A DNA stretch of 64,000 nucleotides, taken from positions 124,001-188,000 of the forward strand of contig NZ_CP087590.1 of NCBI RefSeq assembly GCF_015594925.2, given 5' to 3'. This document shows positions 54,490-63,956 of this stretch, in pieces; the stretch's first letter is position 1; every line of letters begins with the position of its first letter. Source of the DNA: Vibrio sp. VB16. Its GTDB lineage: Bacteria > Pseudomonadota > Gammaproteobacteria > Enterobacterales > Vibrionaceae. The translations under genes were made by a program, and so were the position numbers. The notes under the pieces are model-generated. The model ran no database searches. It saw only the letters and a program-made list of their open reading frames with translations, and was not told where the DNA came from.

Positions 54490-54531
54490 GCAGGCGAAGG
54501 TGACTTTTTCTGCTCTTTATTCCCCTCTGCT

Positions 54532-54640
54532 CGTCATTCCCGTGGAAACGTAATGCTGTTCGGTTAGTGCTAAATACTTCGTCATTCCCGTGAAAACGGG
54601 AATCTTGATGGAATTAGATCCCCACTTTCGTGAGGATGAC
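54532..54640. repeat. Dispersed palindromic repeat, copy 4 with an extra half copy
   Basis: A truncated arm CGTCATTCCCGTGGAAACG (54532-54550) is followed by a full double-arm copy in the opposite orientation at 54580-54640 (CGTCATTCCCGTGAAAACGG ... CCCCACTTTCGTGAGGATGA). It separates the convergent kdkA and waaA genes. Confidence 0.78.
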
Positions 54641-54686
54641 AGAGAGAGAGGATAAGGTAAGAAGTGAGTACTCTGTGGATTCTATA

Positions 54687-55949
54687 TCAAAAGCTCAGGT
54701 ATTTAAGCGTATTGCTCAGTGCGCCACGATTACGCTCAACAACATCAAGAGCCGCTTGTCCCATCGATATTGACTTCTCTTTATCTGAAAAAAGCTGATG
54801 AAGTTGTTCTGCAATTTCATCGGGTGTTTCGCAGATAACCACAGCATGGTTTTCTATTAGCTGTTTAGTAATCTCTGCAAAATTAAAATAACTTGGGCCA
54901 TTAATGAGCGGTTTAGCTAACGCCGCAGGTTCAAGTAAGTTATGCCCTCCAACCTTCTCTCCAATTAAGCTACCAGCCATAAAGCAGACATCGGCTGACC
55001 CTAGCAATACCAGCATTTCTCCCATGGTATCGCCAATATAGACTTGAGTTTCTGCGTGTACAGCGACGTTGTTGGTTCGAGTTACTGTCTTTAACCCTTG
55101 TTGCAGTGCCAGTTCGGTTACTGACGCAAATCTCTCTGGGTGCCTTGGAACCAGTAGCATCAGGGCATCAGGTTGTGTTTTTAATAGTGTCTTATGTGCT
55201 TGCAGCAATAACTCGTCCTCTCCAGAATGCGTGCTGGCTGCAATCCAAATAGGTCGCGTTTCATTGAGCTCGATTCTTAATGCCTGACTCTCTTTGACCG
55301 TCTTTTCTGGAACCGTGATGTCGAATTTGATGGAGCCAGTCACATTAATCGTTTCTTTCGGGAAACCAAGGCGTATGAATCGCTCTGCATCACTCTCGTG
55401 CTGACAAAGAATTTGAGAAATATTGCTCGCCAATAGGGTGAACACCGCTTGGAATTTTGCATAACGTTGGCAAGATTTTTCTGATAGGCGGGCATTTAGT
55501 ACTGTGATAGGGATATTTGCTTTTGCTACGGTATGCAAAGTGTTTGGCCACAATTCCGTTTCTACAATGAGCATCTGTTTTGGTTTCACTGCACGTAGAA
55601 AACCTCTTACACACCAAGAGAAGTCAATAGGCATGTACCTATGTTCAACTAGGTCACCTAACTTTTCGGCCTGTTCAGCGCCAGTGCTTGTCGTGGTAGT
55701 AAGGACAATAGACTGAGCTGGGTTTTGCTTTTTAATCGCTTTAATTACGGGTGTTATAGCAATAGTTTCCCCTACCGATACCGCGTGAATCCAGATCGGC
55801 GCGACGGCATTGGTTTTGCGCGTTATTCCCCAATGCTCTTTCCACCGAACACCAAAGGACGGTTTACCCGGCTTTTTCTTATATAAACTGATAAGAAGAA
55901 AAGGGCAGGCAAGGAAAAGAACGAATGTATAGAGTAGACGGATAAGCAT
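54687..55949 (-). CDS. waaA: 3-deoxy-D-manno-octulosonic acid transferase
   Basis: WaaA (KdtA) transfers Kdo to lipid IVA at the inner membrane. The 420-residue product has an N-terminal anchor (LLYTFVLFLACPFLLISLY), the acceptor-side motif PIWIHAVSVGETIAITPVI, ETELWPN near 130 and the GGHNLLEPAALAKPLINGPS segment near 340. In organisms with KdkA, WaaA usually adds a single Kdo, which fits the neighbouring kinase (inference). Confidence 0.95.
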   Translation of the reverse strand: MLIRLLYTFVLFLACPFLLISLYKKKPGKPSFGVRWKEHWGITRKTNAVAPIWIHAVSVGETIAITPVIKAIKKQNPAQSIVLTTTTSTGAEQAEKLGDLVEHRYMPIDFSWCVRGFLRAVKPKQMLIVETELWPNTLHTVAKANIPITVLNARLSEKSCQRYAKFQAVFTLLASNISQILCQHESDAERFIRLGFPKETINVTGSIKFDITVPEKTVKESQALRIELNETRPIWIAASTHSGEDELLLQAHKTLLKTQPDALMLLVPRHPERFASVTELALQQGLKTVTRTNNVAVHAETQVYIGDTMGEMLVLLGSADVCFMAGSLIGEKVGGHNLLEPAALAKPLINGPSYFNFAEITKQLIENHAVVICETPDEIAEQLHQLFSDKEKSISMGQAALDVVERNRGALSNTLKYLSF

Positions 55950-56052
55950 AATAATCTAACGTTGATTGCTGTAATATAGGATAAATAGAGTCTAGACTCA
56001 TCGTTTATTCACGCTATATTAAGTTAGAATAAACGTGTAAACCAGCTAATTC

Positions 56053-57129
56053 ATGAGGCTTTTAGTGACAACGCAGAACCGCCGCTATTTAATGTATATT
56101 GCTCAAAATTATTCATACTCTATTTGTAGGCCTTTGCAGTCTGAGATTCTTGCTCAAGGTGGGGAAGTCAGATGGTTTCTAGAAGGAGCAGAGGTAAACC
56201 CTAAGTACCTCTTAGAGTCAGAAACGCTTTTGGAATCAATTGATGATGTGAGGCAGTGGAATCCTGATGTTGTGTTTGTGCCTGGAAATGTCGTGCCGCG
56301 ATTCATACCAGGACTTAAAGTCGATATATTTCATGGGTTTAATTCTGGGAAGTTGAATCGTCGTGGCAGAGAAGACCATTTCGAGATTCGTAACTGCTTT
56401 GATTTGTATTGTACGCAAGGACCTCAGACAACTGGGCCTTTTAAAGTACTTGAGCAACAACATAAGCATTTCATGGTCAAGGAAACGGGATGGACGATGC
56501 TAGACCCCCTTTTTTCTTCACCTGAAAGTAATCCATATATAAATAAATTGGATGAAAGGCCGACGGTTTTGATGTGTTCAACTTTTTCTCGCAATCTAAC
56601 GTGTGCTCCGCATCTTTATGAGAAAATAAAAGAGATGTCGCAAAGCGGAAAGTGGCGATGGTTGATACAATTCCATCCGAAAATGTCTGAAGATATAGTG
56701 AGTAAATATAAAGCGTTACAGAATGATAATTTGATATTTATAGAGACAGACAATGTACTTCCTCTGCTACAGGCAGCTGATGTAATGCTTTGTGATACCT
56801 CTTCAGTTTTGTTAATGTTTTTATTACAAAGAAAGCCGGTGGTTACTTTTCGAAATCAATCACCTATGCCGCATTTGTTAGATATAAGTGATGCGGAACT
56901 CGTAGAAAGATCACTAGAAGACGCGTTATCTAGACCGAAAGCGTTGTTGGGCGAAATAGAGAAATATTGCCAGTTTATTCATCCCTATAGCGATGGACAT
57001 TCTAGTCGACGAGTGTTGGACGCTGCGAATTCACTTTTGGATGATGGATCATTAAGACGTAAAGCCAAGCCTTTCAATATAGTGAGAGCGTTTAAGATGC
57101 GTAAAAAGCTGGGTTATTGGAAGCTTTAA
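56053..57129 (+). CDS. CDP-glycerol glycerophosphotransferase-like protein
   Basis: The 358-residue product has no signal peptide. A GT-B-like layout is visible, with DIFHGFNSGKLNRRGRE near 96-112 and, in the C-terminal half, WLIQFHPKM near 199 and LLQAADVMLCDTSSVLLMFL near 230. These match the glycerophosphotransferase family, where the HP and DTSS segments bind the CDP moiety. In LPS loci such proteins may add phosphoglycerol or act as sugar transferases; the acceptor is unknown. It starts the forward glycan operon, with 24 bp to the next gene. Confidence 0.72.
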   Translation: MRLLVTTQNRRYLMYIAQNYSYSICRPLQSEILAQGGEVRWFLEGAEVNPKYLLESETLLESIDDVRQWNPDVVFVPGNVVPRFIPGLKVDIFHGFNSGKLNRRGREDHFEIRNCFDLYCTQGPQTTGPFKVLEQQHKHFMVKETGWTMLDPLFSSPESNPYINKLDERPTVLMCSTFSRNLTCAPHLYEKIKEMSQSGKWRWLIQFHPKMSEDIVSKYKALQNDNLIFIETDNVLPLLQAADVMLCDTSSVLLMFLLQRKPVVTFRNQSPMPHLLDISDAELVERSLEDALSRPKALLGEIEKYCQFIHPYSDGHSSRRVLDAANSLLDDGSLRRKAKPFNIVRAFKMRKKLGYWKL

Positions 57130-57153
57130 GTTTATATAAGTTAGGATAATTTA

Positions 57154-57930
57154 ATGAAAAAGCACACTTTATCGGTCATCGTTATTACAAAAAATGAAGA
57201 GGACCGAATTGAAGCCTGTTTAAAGTCTGTGGTTGGTATTGCTGACGAGCTTATCGTTTTAGATAGTGGTTCAACGGACAACACAGTTGAGCTTTGTAAA
57301 AAGTATACCGATCATGTCGAGGTCACTGACTGGCCCGGTTTTGGCAGACAAAAGCAACGTGCACTTGAAAAGGCGACGTGTGATTGGGTGTTATCGATTG
57401 ATGCGGATGAAGCGCTAGATGAGACGATGGCGCACGCTTTACAATCCTTACTTGAGCAAGAAAGCATTAAGCATAGCGCCTATAAACTGCCCTGGGGAGT
57501 CACCTTGTATGGCAAGACACTTCGTTACGGAAGAAGTGCCCGTTCAGTATTAAGATTATTCAAACGTGACGGTGCGAGATATACTTTGGATGAAGTGCAT
57601 GAAACGGTCATTCCAGTGGCAGGAAGTACTGGTGTGCTGAAAGGGTTTTTACTGCACTATACCCATCGGGATTTTGGCCACGGTTTGGATAAAGCCGCGA
57701 ATTATGCATGGCTCGGCTCGCAAAAGTATCAACGAAAAGGAAGAAAGTCGCACGGTTTAGTTATTGCGCTATTAAGAGCTATTTGGACGTTTTTCTTAAT
57801 CTACGTGTTGAGAAGAGGGTTCTTAGACGGTGGTGTAGGGTTTATAGTGGCAATGACGTATGCGCAGGTTAACTTTAATAAGTATGCTGGTTTATGGGTA
57901 TTGGAAAATGAGTCTCGAGTTAAAAAATAA
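57154..57930 (+). CDS. Glycosyltransferase family 2, WaaE/KdtX-like
   Basis: The 258-residue product has a GT-A fold with LSVIVITKNEEDRIEACLKS at 6-25, LDSGSTDNT near 36-44 and the metal-binding DADE at 83-86. The C-terminal HYTHRDFGHGLDKAANYAWL is typical of WaaE-like LPS core glucosyltransferases. One C-terminal hydrophobic stretch (LLRAIWTFFLIYVL) probably associates with the membrane. It is co-transcribed with its neighbours (24 and 12 bp gaps). Confidence 0.87.
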   Translation: MKKHTLSVIVITKNEEDRIEACLKSVVGIADELIVLDSGSTDNTVELCKKYTDHVEVTDWPGFGRQKQRALEKATCDWVLSIDADEALDETMAHALQSLLEQESIKHSAYKLPWGVTLYGKTLRYGRSARSVLRLFKRDGARYTLDEVHETVIPVAGSTGVLKGFLLHYTHRDFGHGLDKAANYAWLGSQKYQRKGRKSHGLVIALLRAIWTFFLIYVLRRGFLDGGVGFIVAMTYAQVNFNKYAGLWVLENESRVKK

Positions 57931-57942
57931 TAAGAGAATAAA

Positions 57943-59028
57943 ATGAAAGTATTAGTGTGTGCTTCTTATCTACATGCATGGAATAGTTTGCGACCAGAAT
58001 CGGCCATTTTTATGGAAATGGTCCGTCAAGGTCACCAAGTGACTATTATGACTCAAGGTGAGTCTGAGCATGTGAGTAAGCTTGAAGAGAGTGGCATTAA
58101 AGTCATCGATGCTTATCCTAAACGTAAGATCTGTTTACAAACGATAAAAAAAATCAGAACAGAGCTTAAAGCGGGTAATTATGATGTCTGTTATGCGTTT
58201 AATTCTAAAACCATCCCTAATGCTGCGTTTGCTTGTATCGGGATAGACGTCAAGCTTGTTGTTTATCGCGGCACTACTGGTGGTCTTTATCGACATGACC
58301 CAAGTGCGTATCTCACGCAATTGCATCCACGAGTTGACGGTATCGTTTGTGTGTCCGACGCTGTAAGACAGGATGTGGTAAAGCGAGTATGGAAGAATAG
58401 AGATAATGTGGTGACAATCTATAAAGGTCACGAACTCGATTGGTATAAAGTCCCCGCAACGGATAGAGGCTCTTTGGGATTAAAAGAGACCGATGTTGTC
58501 GCGATAACGGCTGCGCATGTACGACCGAGTAAAGGTATTTCAATTCTTTTGCAGGCGAGCAAATATATAACAGCGCCTAATTTTCATCTAATCTTAGCGG
58601 GCAGCGGTTTTGAACCTCATTTTCAAGAAATGAAAGACAGCCCGATGAGTGACAGAATACATTACATTGGTCACCGAACCGATATACCTTCTTTGATGTG
58701 TATGGCTGATTTTCAGATACAGCCATCGGTAAGTGGAGAAGGCTTGCCAAGAACGATTATTGAAGCGATGGCTAATGGTACTACTTCTGTGGTTACGACA
58801 ACGGGTGGTGGACCAGAGCTAGTTGTTGATGGAAGTACAGGTTATATCGTGCCAACCGCTGATGCCAAATTGCTTGGTGAAGCGATGAATATATTGGCCC
58901 AAGATAAGAATAAATGCCTGGAAATGGGAGAAGCGGCAAAGCAACGGTTGCAGAGTAACTTTACTTCTCAGGTAACGGTTAAGAAGCATTTGGATTTCTT
59001 CGAAATATTGTTGAACGAAAATAGCTAA
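57943..59028 (+). CDS. Glycosyltransferase family 4
   Basis: The 361-residue GT-B enzyme has a C-domain with AAHVRPSKGIS near 190 and the retaining-GT signature GEGLPRTIIEAMANG at 265-279 (E-x7-E type), then GGGPELVVDGSTGYIV. It is likely to add a sugar to the LPS core or O-chain; donor and acceptor are unknown. The 132-bp gap after it suggests a new transcript for pseB. Confidence 0.87.
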   Translation: MKVLVCASYLHAWNSLRPESAIFMEMVRQGHQVTIMTQGESEHVSKLEESGIKVIDAYPKRKICLQTIKKIRTELKAGNYDVCYAFNSKTIPNAAFACIGIDVKLVVYRGTTGGLYRHDPSAYLTQLHPRVDGIVCVSDAVRQDVVKRVWKNRDNVVTIYKGHELDWYKVPATDRGSLGLKETDVVAITAAHVRPSKGISILLQASKYITAPNFHLILAGSGFEPHFQEMKDSPMSDRIHYIGHRTDIPSLMCMADFQIQPSVSGEGLPRTIIEAMANGTTSVVTTTGGGPELVVDGSTGYIVPTADAKLLGEAMNILAQDKNKCLEMGEAAKQRLQSNFTSQVTVKKHLDFFEILLNENS

Positions 59029-59160
59029 ATGCTTGACTAAATAACAACGTGAGCTTCATAGGTAACGTTATGTCATCGTCGCAATTACGCTAAGCGGCAT
59101 GCTAATATTAGATTACTTTGTGAAGATCGAATTGAAAAATTGATAAGAGTTAAATTACCT

Positions 59161-60174
59161 ATGCTAAACAATAAAACAGTACTCATCACAGGCGGAACCG
59201 GATCCTTTGGTAAACAGTTCATTAAAACCATACTGGAACGATATCAAGATGTTAAAAAAATCATTATTTATTCTCGTGATGAATTAAAGCAGTTTGAGTT
59301 GAAGCAAAAATACCCTCATAAAGATTATCCTCAACTTCGTTTCTTTATCGGTGATGTGCGTGACCGTTTACGTATAATCCAAGCCTGTGAAGGTGTTGAT
59401 GTTATTATCCATGCTGCTGCTATTAAGCAAGTAGATACCGCTGAATACAACCCAACGGAATGTATACGTACCAATATTGATGGTGCAGAGAATGTAATTC
59501 AAGCGGCGCTTCATTGCGGTGTAAAAGATGTGGTTGCGTTGTCTACTGATAAAGCGTGTGCACCGATCAATCTATATGGCGCAACAAAGCTTGCTTCTGA
59601 TAAATTATTTACAGCCGCAAATAATATCCGTGGTTCGAAAGACATCAAGTTCAGTGTGGTTCGTTACGGTAACGTAATGGGTTCACGAGGTTCTGTCATT
59701 CCATTTTTTATGGACAGAAAAAAAGAAGGTTTGTTACCTATCACGCATGAAGATATGACCCGTTTCAATATATCTCTTCAAGATGGTGTAAACATGGTGA
59801 TGTATGCGATTCAGCATCATATTGGAGGTGAAATCTTCATTCCCAAGATCCCGTCTTACAAAATATTAGATATAGCCGAAGCGATTGCACCTGAATGCAA
59901 AACGAAGGTGGTGGGTATTCGTCCTGGTGAGAAGCTTCATGAAGAGATGATTACAGATACAGATTCTCTCAATACCATTGATCTTGGTAAGTATTATGTG
60001 ATTTTACCGTCGGTTTCGCTTCACTATTCTGAAGACGAATATATGGACCATCATAAGGCCGAAAAAGTACCGTTTGGGTTTAAGTACAATTCTGGAACCA
60101 ACACCGAATGGGAAACCATTCAAGGTTTACGTGACCTAATAGTAGAACATGTTGACCCTAATTTTTCAGTGTGA
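59161..60174 (+). CDS. pseB: UDP-N-acetylglucosamine 4,6-dehydratase (inverting), PseB-like
   Basis: This enzyme converts UDP-GlcNAc to the 4-keto-6-deoxy-L-arabino sugar, the first step toward pseudaminic acid. ATG 59161 gives 337 residues. The NAD loop TGGTGSFG is at 10-17; the catalytic D130, K131 and Y139 (STDKACAPINLYGATK) follow the PseB/FlaA1 pattern. FGK right after the loop is also characteristic. It lies 9 bp before pseC. Confidence 0.92.
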   Translation: MLNNKTVLITGGTGSFGKQFIKTILERYQDVKKIIIYSRDELKQFELKQKYPHKDYPQLRFFIGDVRDRLRIIQACEGVDVIIHAAAIKQVDTAEYNPTECIRTNIDGAENVIQAALHCGVKDVVALSTDKACAPINLYGATKLASDKLFTAANNIRGSKDIKFSVVRYGNVMGSRGSVIPFFMDRKKEGLLPITHEDMTRFNISLQDGVNMVMYAIQHHIGGEIFIPKIPSYKILDIAEAIAPECKTKVVGIRPGEKLHEEMITDTDSLNTIDLGKYYVILPSVSLHYSEDEYMDHHKAEKVPFGFKYNSGTNTEWETIQGLRDLIVEHVDPNFSV

Positions 60175-60183
60175 GGAAAGGCT

Positions 60184-61341
60184 GTGATTCCATACGGTAG
60201 ACAAGATATTACTCAACAGGATATCGATGCGGTTGTTGAAGTACTGAAATCGGATTTTTTAACGCAAGGACCAAAGGTTCCTGCGTTTGAAAAATCGCTG
60301 ACGAATGTGACAGGTGCAAACTATGCGCTAGCGGTAAACAGTGCGACATCGGCTCTGCATATCGCGTGTTTGGCTCTCGAGCTTGGCGAAGGAGATATTC
60401 TTTGGACTTCTCCAACCACCTTTGTCGCCTCTGCAAATTGCGGACTTTATTGTGGTGCTACGGTCGATTTTGTGGATATCGATCCGGATACCTACAATAT
60501 GTGTCCGAAAAAATTAGAGCAAAAGCTTATTGAAGCAAAAAAAGCGAAGTGTTTGCCTAAAGTCGTTGTCCCGGTACATTTGTGCGGGCAGTCTTGTGAC
60601 ATGGAGGCGATACATGCATTGTCTATAGAGTTTGGCTTTAAAATAATAGAAGATGCCTCGCATGCGATAGGTGGACGGTATAAAGAAAGTGTCGTAGGAA
60701 GTTGTGATTTTTCGGATATTACTGTATTTAGTTTTCATCCGGTAAAAATTGTAACGACCGCGGAAGGTGGTGCTGCGCTCACCAATGATAAAACCCTCGC
60801 TGAAAAGATGAATCTGTTTAGAAGCCATGGTGTGACACGGGATCCTGAACTAATGGAAGGTGAGTCTCATGGTGGTTGGTACTATGAGCAGGTAGAACTT
60901 GGCTATAATTATAGAATGACGGAGTTACAAGCGGCTTTAGGTGTTTCTCAAATGGAACGTTTAAGTGTTTTTGTTCGTGAGAGACACAAGCTCGCGGACA
61001 AGTACTATCAGCTTTTATCTGGTTTACCCATCGTGCTTCCAATCCAATTAGAAGGTACCTATTCGGGGTTGCATCTGTATGTTATTCGCCTAAAACTTGA
61101 TGAGATATCTAAAACCCATCTGCAGGTATTTAACGAACTGCGAGAAAAAGGCATTGGTGTCAATCTTCACTATATCCCGGTACATACTCAACCGTACTAT
61201 CAGAAAATGGGCTTTAAATGGGGCGATTTTCCTGAATCAGAGCGCTACTATCAAGAAGCGATTTCTTTGCCTATGTTCCATTTGATGTCAGAAAAACAGC
61301 AAAGTGACGTGGTTACTGCCATTAAAGGGACCCTAAAATGA
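60184..61341 (+). CDS. pseC: UDP-4-amino-4,6-dideoxy-N-acetyl-beta-L-altrosamine transaminase, PseC-like
   Basis: This PLP-dependent DegT/DnrJ/EryC1 aminotransferase has 385 residues. The PLP lysine is K188 in FSFHPVKIVTTAEGG, with NSATSALHIACLAL near 52-65 and EDASHAIGG near 156. The N-terminus MIPYGRQDITQQDIDAVVEV is PseC-like. The start is GTG 60184 after AGGAAAGG. It overlaps the next gene by 4 bp (ATGA). Confidence 0.92.
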   Translation: MIPYGRQDITQQDIDAVVEVLKSDFLTQGPKVPAFEKSLTNVTGANYALAVNSATSALHIACLALELGEGDILWTSPTTFVASANCGLYCGATVDFVDIDPDTYNMCPKKLEQKLIEAKKAKCLPKVVVPVHLCGQSCDMEAIHALSIEFGFKIIEDASHAIGGRYKESVVGSCDFSDITVFSFHPVKIVTTAEGGAALTNDKTLAEKMNLFRSHGVTRDPELMEGESHGGWYYEQVELGYNYRMTELQAALGVSQMERLSVFVRERHKLADKYYQLLSGLPIVLPIQLEGTYSGLHLYVIRLKLDEISKTHLQVFNELREKGIGVNLHYIPVHTQPYYQKMGFKWGDFPESERYYQEAISLPMFHLMSEKQQSDVVTAIKGTLK

Positions 61342-62951
61342 AAGTTGTAGTTGGGTTGCAAGCAAGAACAAATTCTAGTCGCCTTCCGGGAAAAGTGTTG
61401 TTACCGATTGGGGGGATGCCTTTATCGGTACTGGCTGCGAAAAGAGCGGTTAATAACAAACAATTTGATCTTAAAGTTCTTACCTCTGAAGAAGCAACGG
61501 ATGATCACTTATGCCATACGTTAGAGTCTCACAACGTCCCTTATTTTCGAGGGAGTTTAAATAATGTATTAGATCGATTTGTTAAAGCGTTTGCAGATTA
61601 TGACGATGAAACCATCGTGGTTCGCTTAACCGCCGATAATGTTGTTCCAGACGCAGAACTCATTACTGAAGTCATTCAAGAGCTTATAGGTTCGTCATTA
61701 CATTATCTCTGTGCAAACGGAGAAGCCTCTGGTCTTCCTTATGGTATGTCTGTAGAGGTTACTTATCTATCTTGTCTACGTGAAGCGAATGCGTCGACGT
61801 CAGAGGGTTTTGACCAAGAGCATGTGACACCTTACGTACGCCGTAAATATGGTGACCGCTATTTAACCACCTATGCTGATAAGCAGTTAGGCCACCTGCG
61901 TTGTACGGTAGACAGCTTTGATGACTATATACACATGTCTACATTATTCGACTCAATTGAAAATCCTTTGGATGTGTCTTGTTGGGAACTGGTCGATAGG
62001 TTGAAAGCGGATTTTAAGGGAGCAGGCAAGGCTGAAAAGCTTGTATTGGGGAGTGTTCAATTAGGTCTTAACTATGGTATCAATAATGATGCTGGCCAAC
62101 CGAATATAGAACAGGCTCATGACATGTTGTCTAGCGCGATTAATTTAGGTGTTTCCTATATCGATACCGCTCGCGCTTACGGTGAAAGTGAAGCTGTAAT
62201 CGGTAAGTGGTTAACACAAGGTTGGCAGGGTCGACAGACCGTCATCACGAAATTAGATCCGCTTGCATCGATAAATGAAAATACCAGTGAAGTACTAGCG
62301 CAAAGCTTGGTCGAAAATTCTGTCTTACGTTCTTGTAAAAATCTAAAATTAGATAAGCTGGATGTATTGATGTTACACAGAACATCTCATATTACGGCAT
62401 TTAATGGTGTGATTTTTGAAAAACTTAAAGCACTCAAATCTGAAGGTTATATTGAAAAATTAGGTGCGTCTGTACAATCGGCAAAGGAGTTGGAGCTCGC
62501 GCTTTCTAACGCTGATATTTCAATCATCCAATTGCCATTTAACATACTCGACTATCGTTGGAATGACTTAATCCCTCTGATTCTTCAAGAGAAGAAAAAA
62601 CGTGACCTTATTATTCATGTAAGAAGTGTTTTTCTACAAGGGCTGCTGTTAACGGATAAAAAAGAGCTTTGGGCAAAGGCATGTGATAATCAAACACAAA
62701 TACCCGATTGGCTAAAAAGACACGTTGAAGAAACCAACTCTAACAATGTACATCAACTCTGTATTCGCTACGTTTTGTCTCAAACTTGGATTGATGGGTT
62801 AGTGTTAGGGAGTGACAATGTTGAGCAAGTTATTGAGAATGCCAACATGATGGCGCTTCCGGCATTAAGTGTTACGCAACTTGCTTCTATCGATACCTCT
62901 CGACCTGAAAGTATAAATGACAAGCTTCTGAACCCAGCGTTGTGGACATAA
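61338..62951 (+). CDS. SpsF-type cytidylyltransferase fused to an aldo/keto reductase
   Basis: This 537-residue protein has two domains. Residues 1-228 are a nucleotidyltransferase of the SpsF family (LQARTNSSRLPGKVLLPIGG at 7-26, VVRLTADNVVPDAELI near 94). Residues 233-537 are an aldo/keto reductase with a complete catalytic tetrad: D276 and Y281 (YIDTARAYG), K305 (ITKL) and H347 (MLHR). The cytidylyltransferase would activate a nonulosonate-type sugar with CMP and the reductase would alter a keto group on the same pathway; both roles are inferred. It overlaps pseC by 4 bp and the SDR gene by 1 bp. Confidence 0.85.
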   Translation: MKVVVGLQARTNSSRLPGKVLLPIGGMPLSVLAAKRAVNNKQFDLKVLTSEEATDDHLCHTLESHNVPYFRGSLNNVLDRFVKAFADYDDETIVVRLTADNVVPDAELITEVIQELIGSSLHYLCANGEASGLPYGMSVEVTYLSCLREANASTSEGFDQEHVTPYVRRKYGDRYLTTYADKQLGHLRCTVDSFDDYIHMSTLFDSIENPLDVSCWELVDRLKADFKGAGKAEKLVLGSVQLGLNYGINNDAGQPNIEQAHDMLSSAINLGVSYIDTARAYGESEAVIGKWLTQGWQGRQTVITKLDPLASINENTSEVLAQSLVENSVLRSCKNLKLDKLDVLMLHRTSHITAFNGVIFEKLKALKSEGYIEKLGASVQSAKELELALSNADISIIQLPFNILDYRWNDLIPLILQEKKKRDLIIHVRSVFLQGLLLTDKKELWAKACDNQTQIPDWLKRHVEETNSNNVHQLCIRYVLSQTWIDGLVLGSDNVEQVIENANMMALPALSVTQLASIDTSRPESINDKLLNPALWT

Positions 62952-63739
62952 TGAACGAGAATAATATGTTTGATTTAAAAGAAATAACCGTATTAGTCAC
63001 GGGGGCCACTGGATACCTTGGTAAAGAAATGTGTATCGGCTTAGCTTCATCAGGAGCGAATGTACTTGTGAACTCTAGGAACGAAGAGAATGCGAATAGA
63101 ACGATCTCGGAACTAGCCGAATTAGGATATAGAGCAGAAGCGGCGGTCTTTGATGTAACCGATACTAATTCTATCAATCAGTTTTTTGCTCAATATAAAG
63201 GCACTCTGGCCGTCATTATAAACAATGCGTATGCAGGCAAGGGGGGCACAATTGAATGCAGTGAAAGCAGCGATTTTACCAATGCTTATAAAATAACGGT
63301 AGAGTCAGCCAACAATCTATTTCAGGCGGCATTGCCACTGTTAAGAGCGTCTGTAAAACGTGTTGGATACGCATCTGTTGTTAATATTTCTTCAATGTAT
63401 GGCTGTGTTGCCCCAGATTTAGGTATTTACAATACCGCCGAAGGTACTAACCCACCGTTTTATGGTGCTGCGAAAGCCGCTTTGATTCAGTGGAGTAAAT
63501 ATGGTGCCTGTGAGTTTGGAAAGGAAAATATTCGCTTTAACAGTATATCACCTGGGCCTTTTCCAAATATAGCGAACAACGCTGAACCATTTTTGAATGT
63601 TCTGGCAAACAAAGTGCCTATGAAAAGAGTCGGGAGTCCAGAAGAGATCCAAGGGCCGGTTGTTTTCTTGGCAAGTAAGGCGAGCTCTTACGTTAACGGT
63701 TGCAACTTGGCTGTTGATGGTGGTTGGACTGCTTGGTAA
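62951..63739 (+). CDS. SDR-family oxidoreductase of the nonulosonate-type operon
   Basis: ATG 62951 overlaps the preceding stop (TAATG), giving 262 residues; a GTG at 62942 is an alternative. The SDR features are TGATGYLG at 17-24, S148, Y171 and K175 (YGAAK), and the ending YVNGCNLAVDGGWTAW. It probably works with the aldo/keto reductase on a sugar intermediate. Further genes such as pseG, pseI or flagellin and glycan transferases would be expected beyond the window. Confidence 0.83.
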   Translation: MNENNMFDLKEITVLVTGATGYLGKEMCIGLASSGANVLVNSRNEENANRTISELAELGYRAEAAVFDVTDTNSINQFFAQYKGTLAVIINNAYAGKGGTIECSESSDFTNAYKITVESANNLFQAALPLLRASVKRVGYASVVNISSMYGCVAPDLGIYNTAEGTNPPFYGAAKAALIQWSKYGACEFGKENIRFNSISPGPFPNIANNAEPFLNVLANKVPMKRVGSPEEIQGPVVFLASKASSYVNGCNLAVDGGWTAW

Positions 63740-63770
63740 TAATAAGCCTTTATTTATGCTAACCCTAAAC

Positions 63771-63800
63771 CATCTTCCTAGAAGGTGATGATCTTTTTTT
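63771..63800 (+). terminator. Weak possible terminator after the SDR gene
   Basis: A 7-bp stem CATCTTC / GAAGGTG (one G-T pair) with loop CTA is followed after five bases by seven T. The stem is short, so read-through into later genes is possible. Confidence 0.35.
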
Positions 63801-63838
63801 GGTTTATGCCGGAAGGACGTTAAGTACAAACCGATTAG

Positions 63839-63956
63839 CGTCATCCCCACGAAAGTGGGGATCTGATTCCAGCAAGATTCCCGTTTTCACGGGAATGACG
63901 AAGGGGTTAGTTACGGTTATTAAAACCTGTCACCCTCACGAAAGTGAGGGTCTAAT
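63839..63956. repeat. Dispersed palindromic repeat, copy 5 with a half copy
   Basis: A full double-arm copy is at 63839-63900 (CGTCATCCCCACGAAAGTGG ... CCCGTTTTCACGGGAATGAC). A single arm, GTCACCCTCACGAAAGTGAG, follows at 63929-63956. It lies in the last 260 bp of the window, which contain no gene. Confidence 0.8.

Noticed and set aside
42758..63956. CRISPR array from the recurring GTCATTCCCG sequences
   Set aside because: The copies are kilobases apart, inverted within each unit and lack regular spacers; they are dispersed palindromic repeats.
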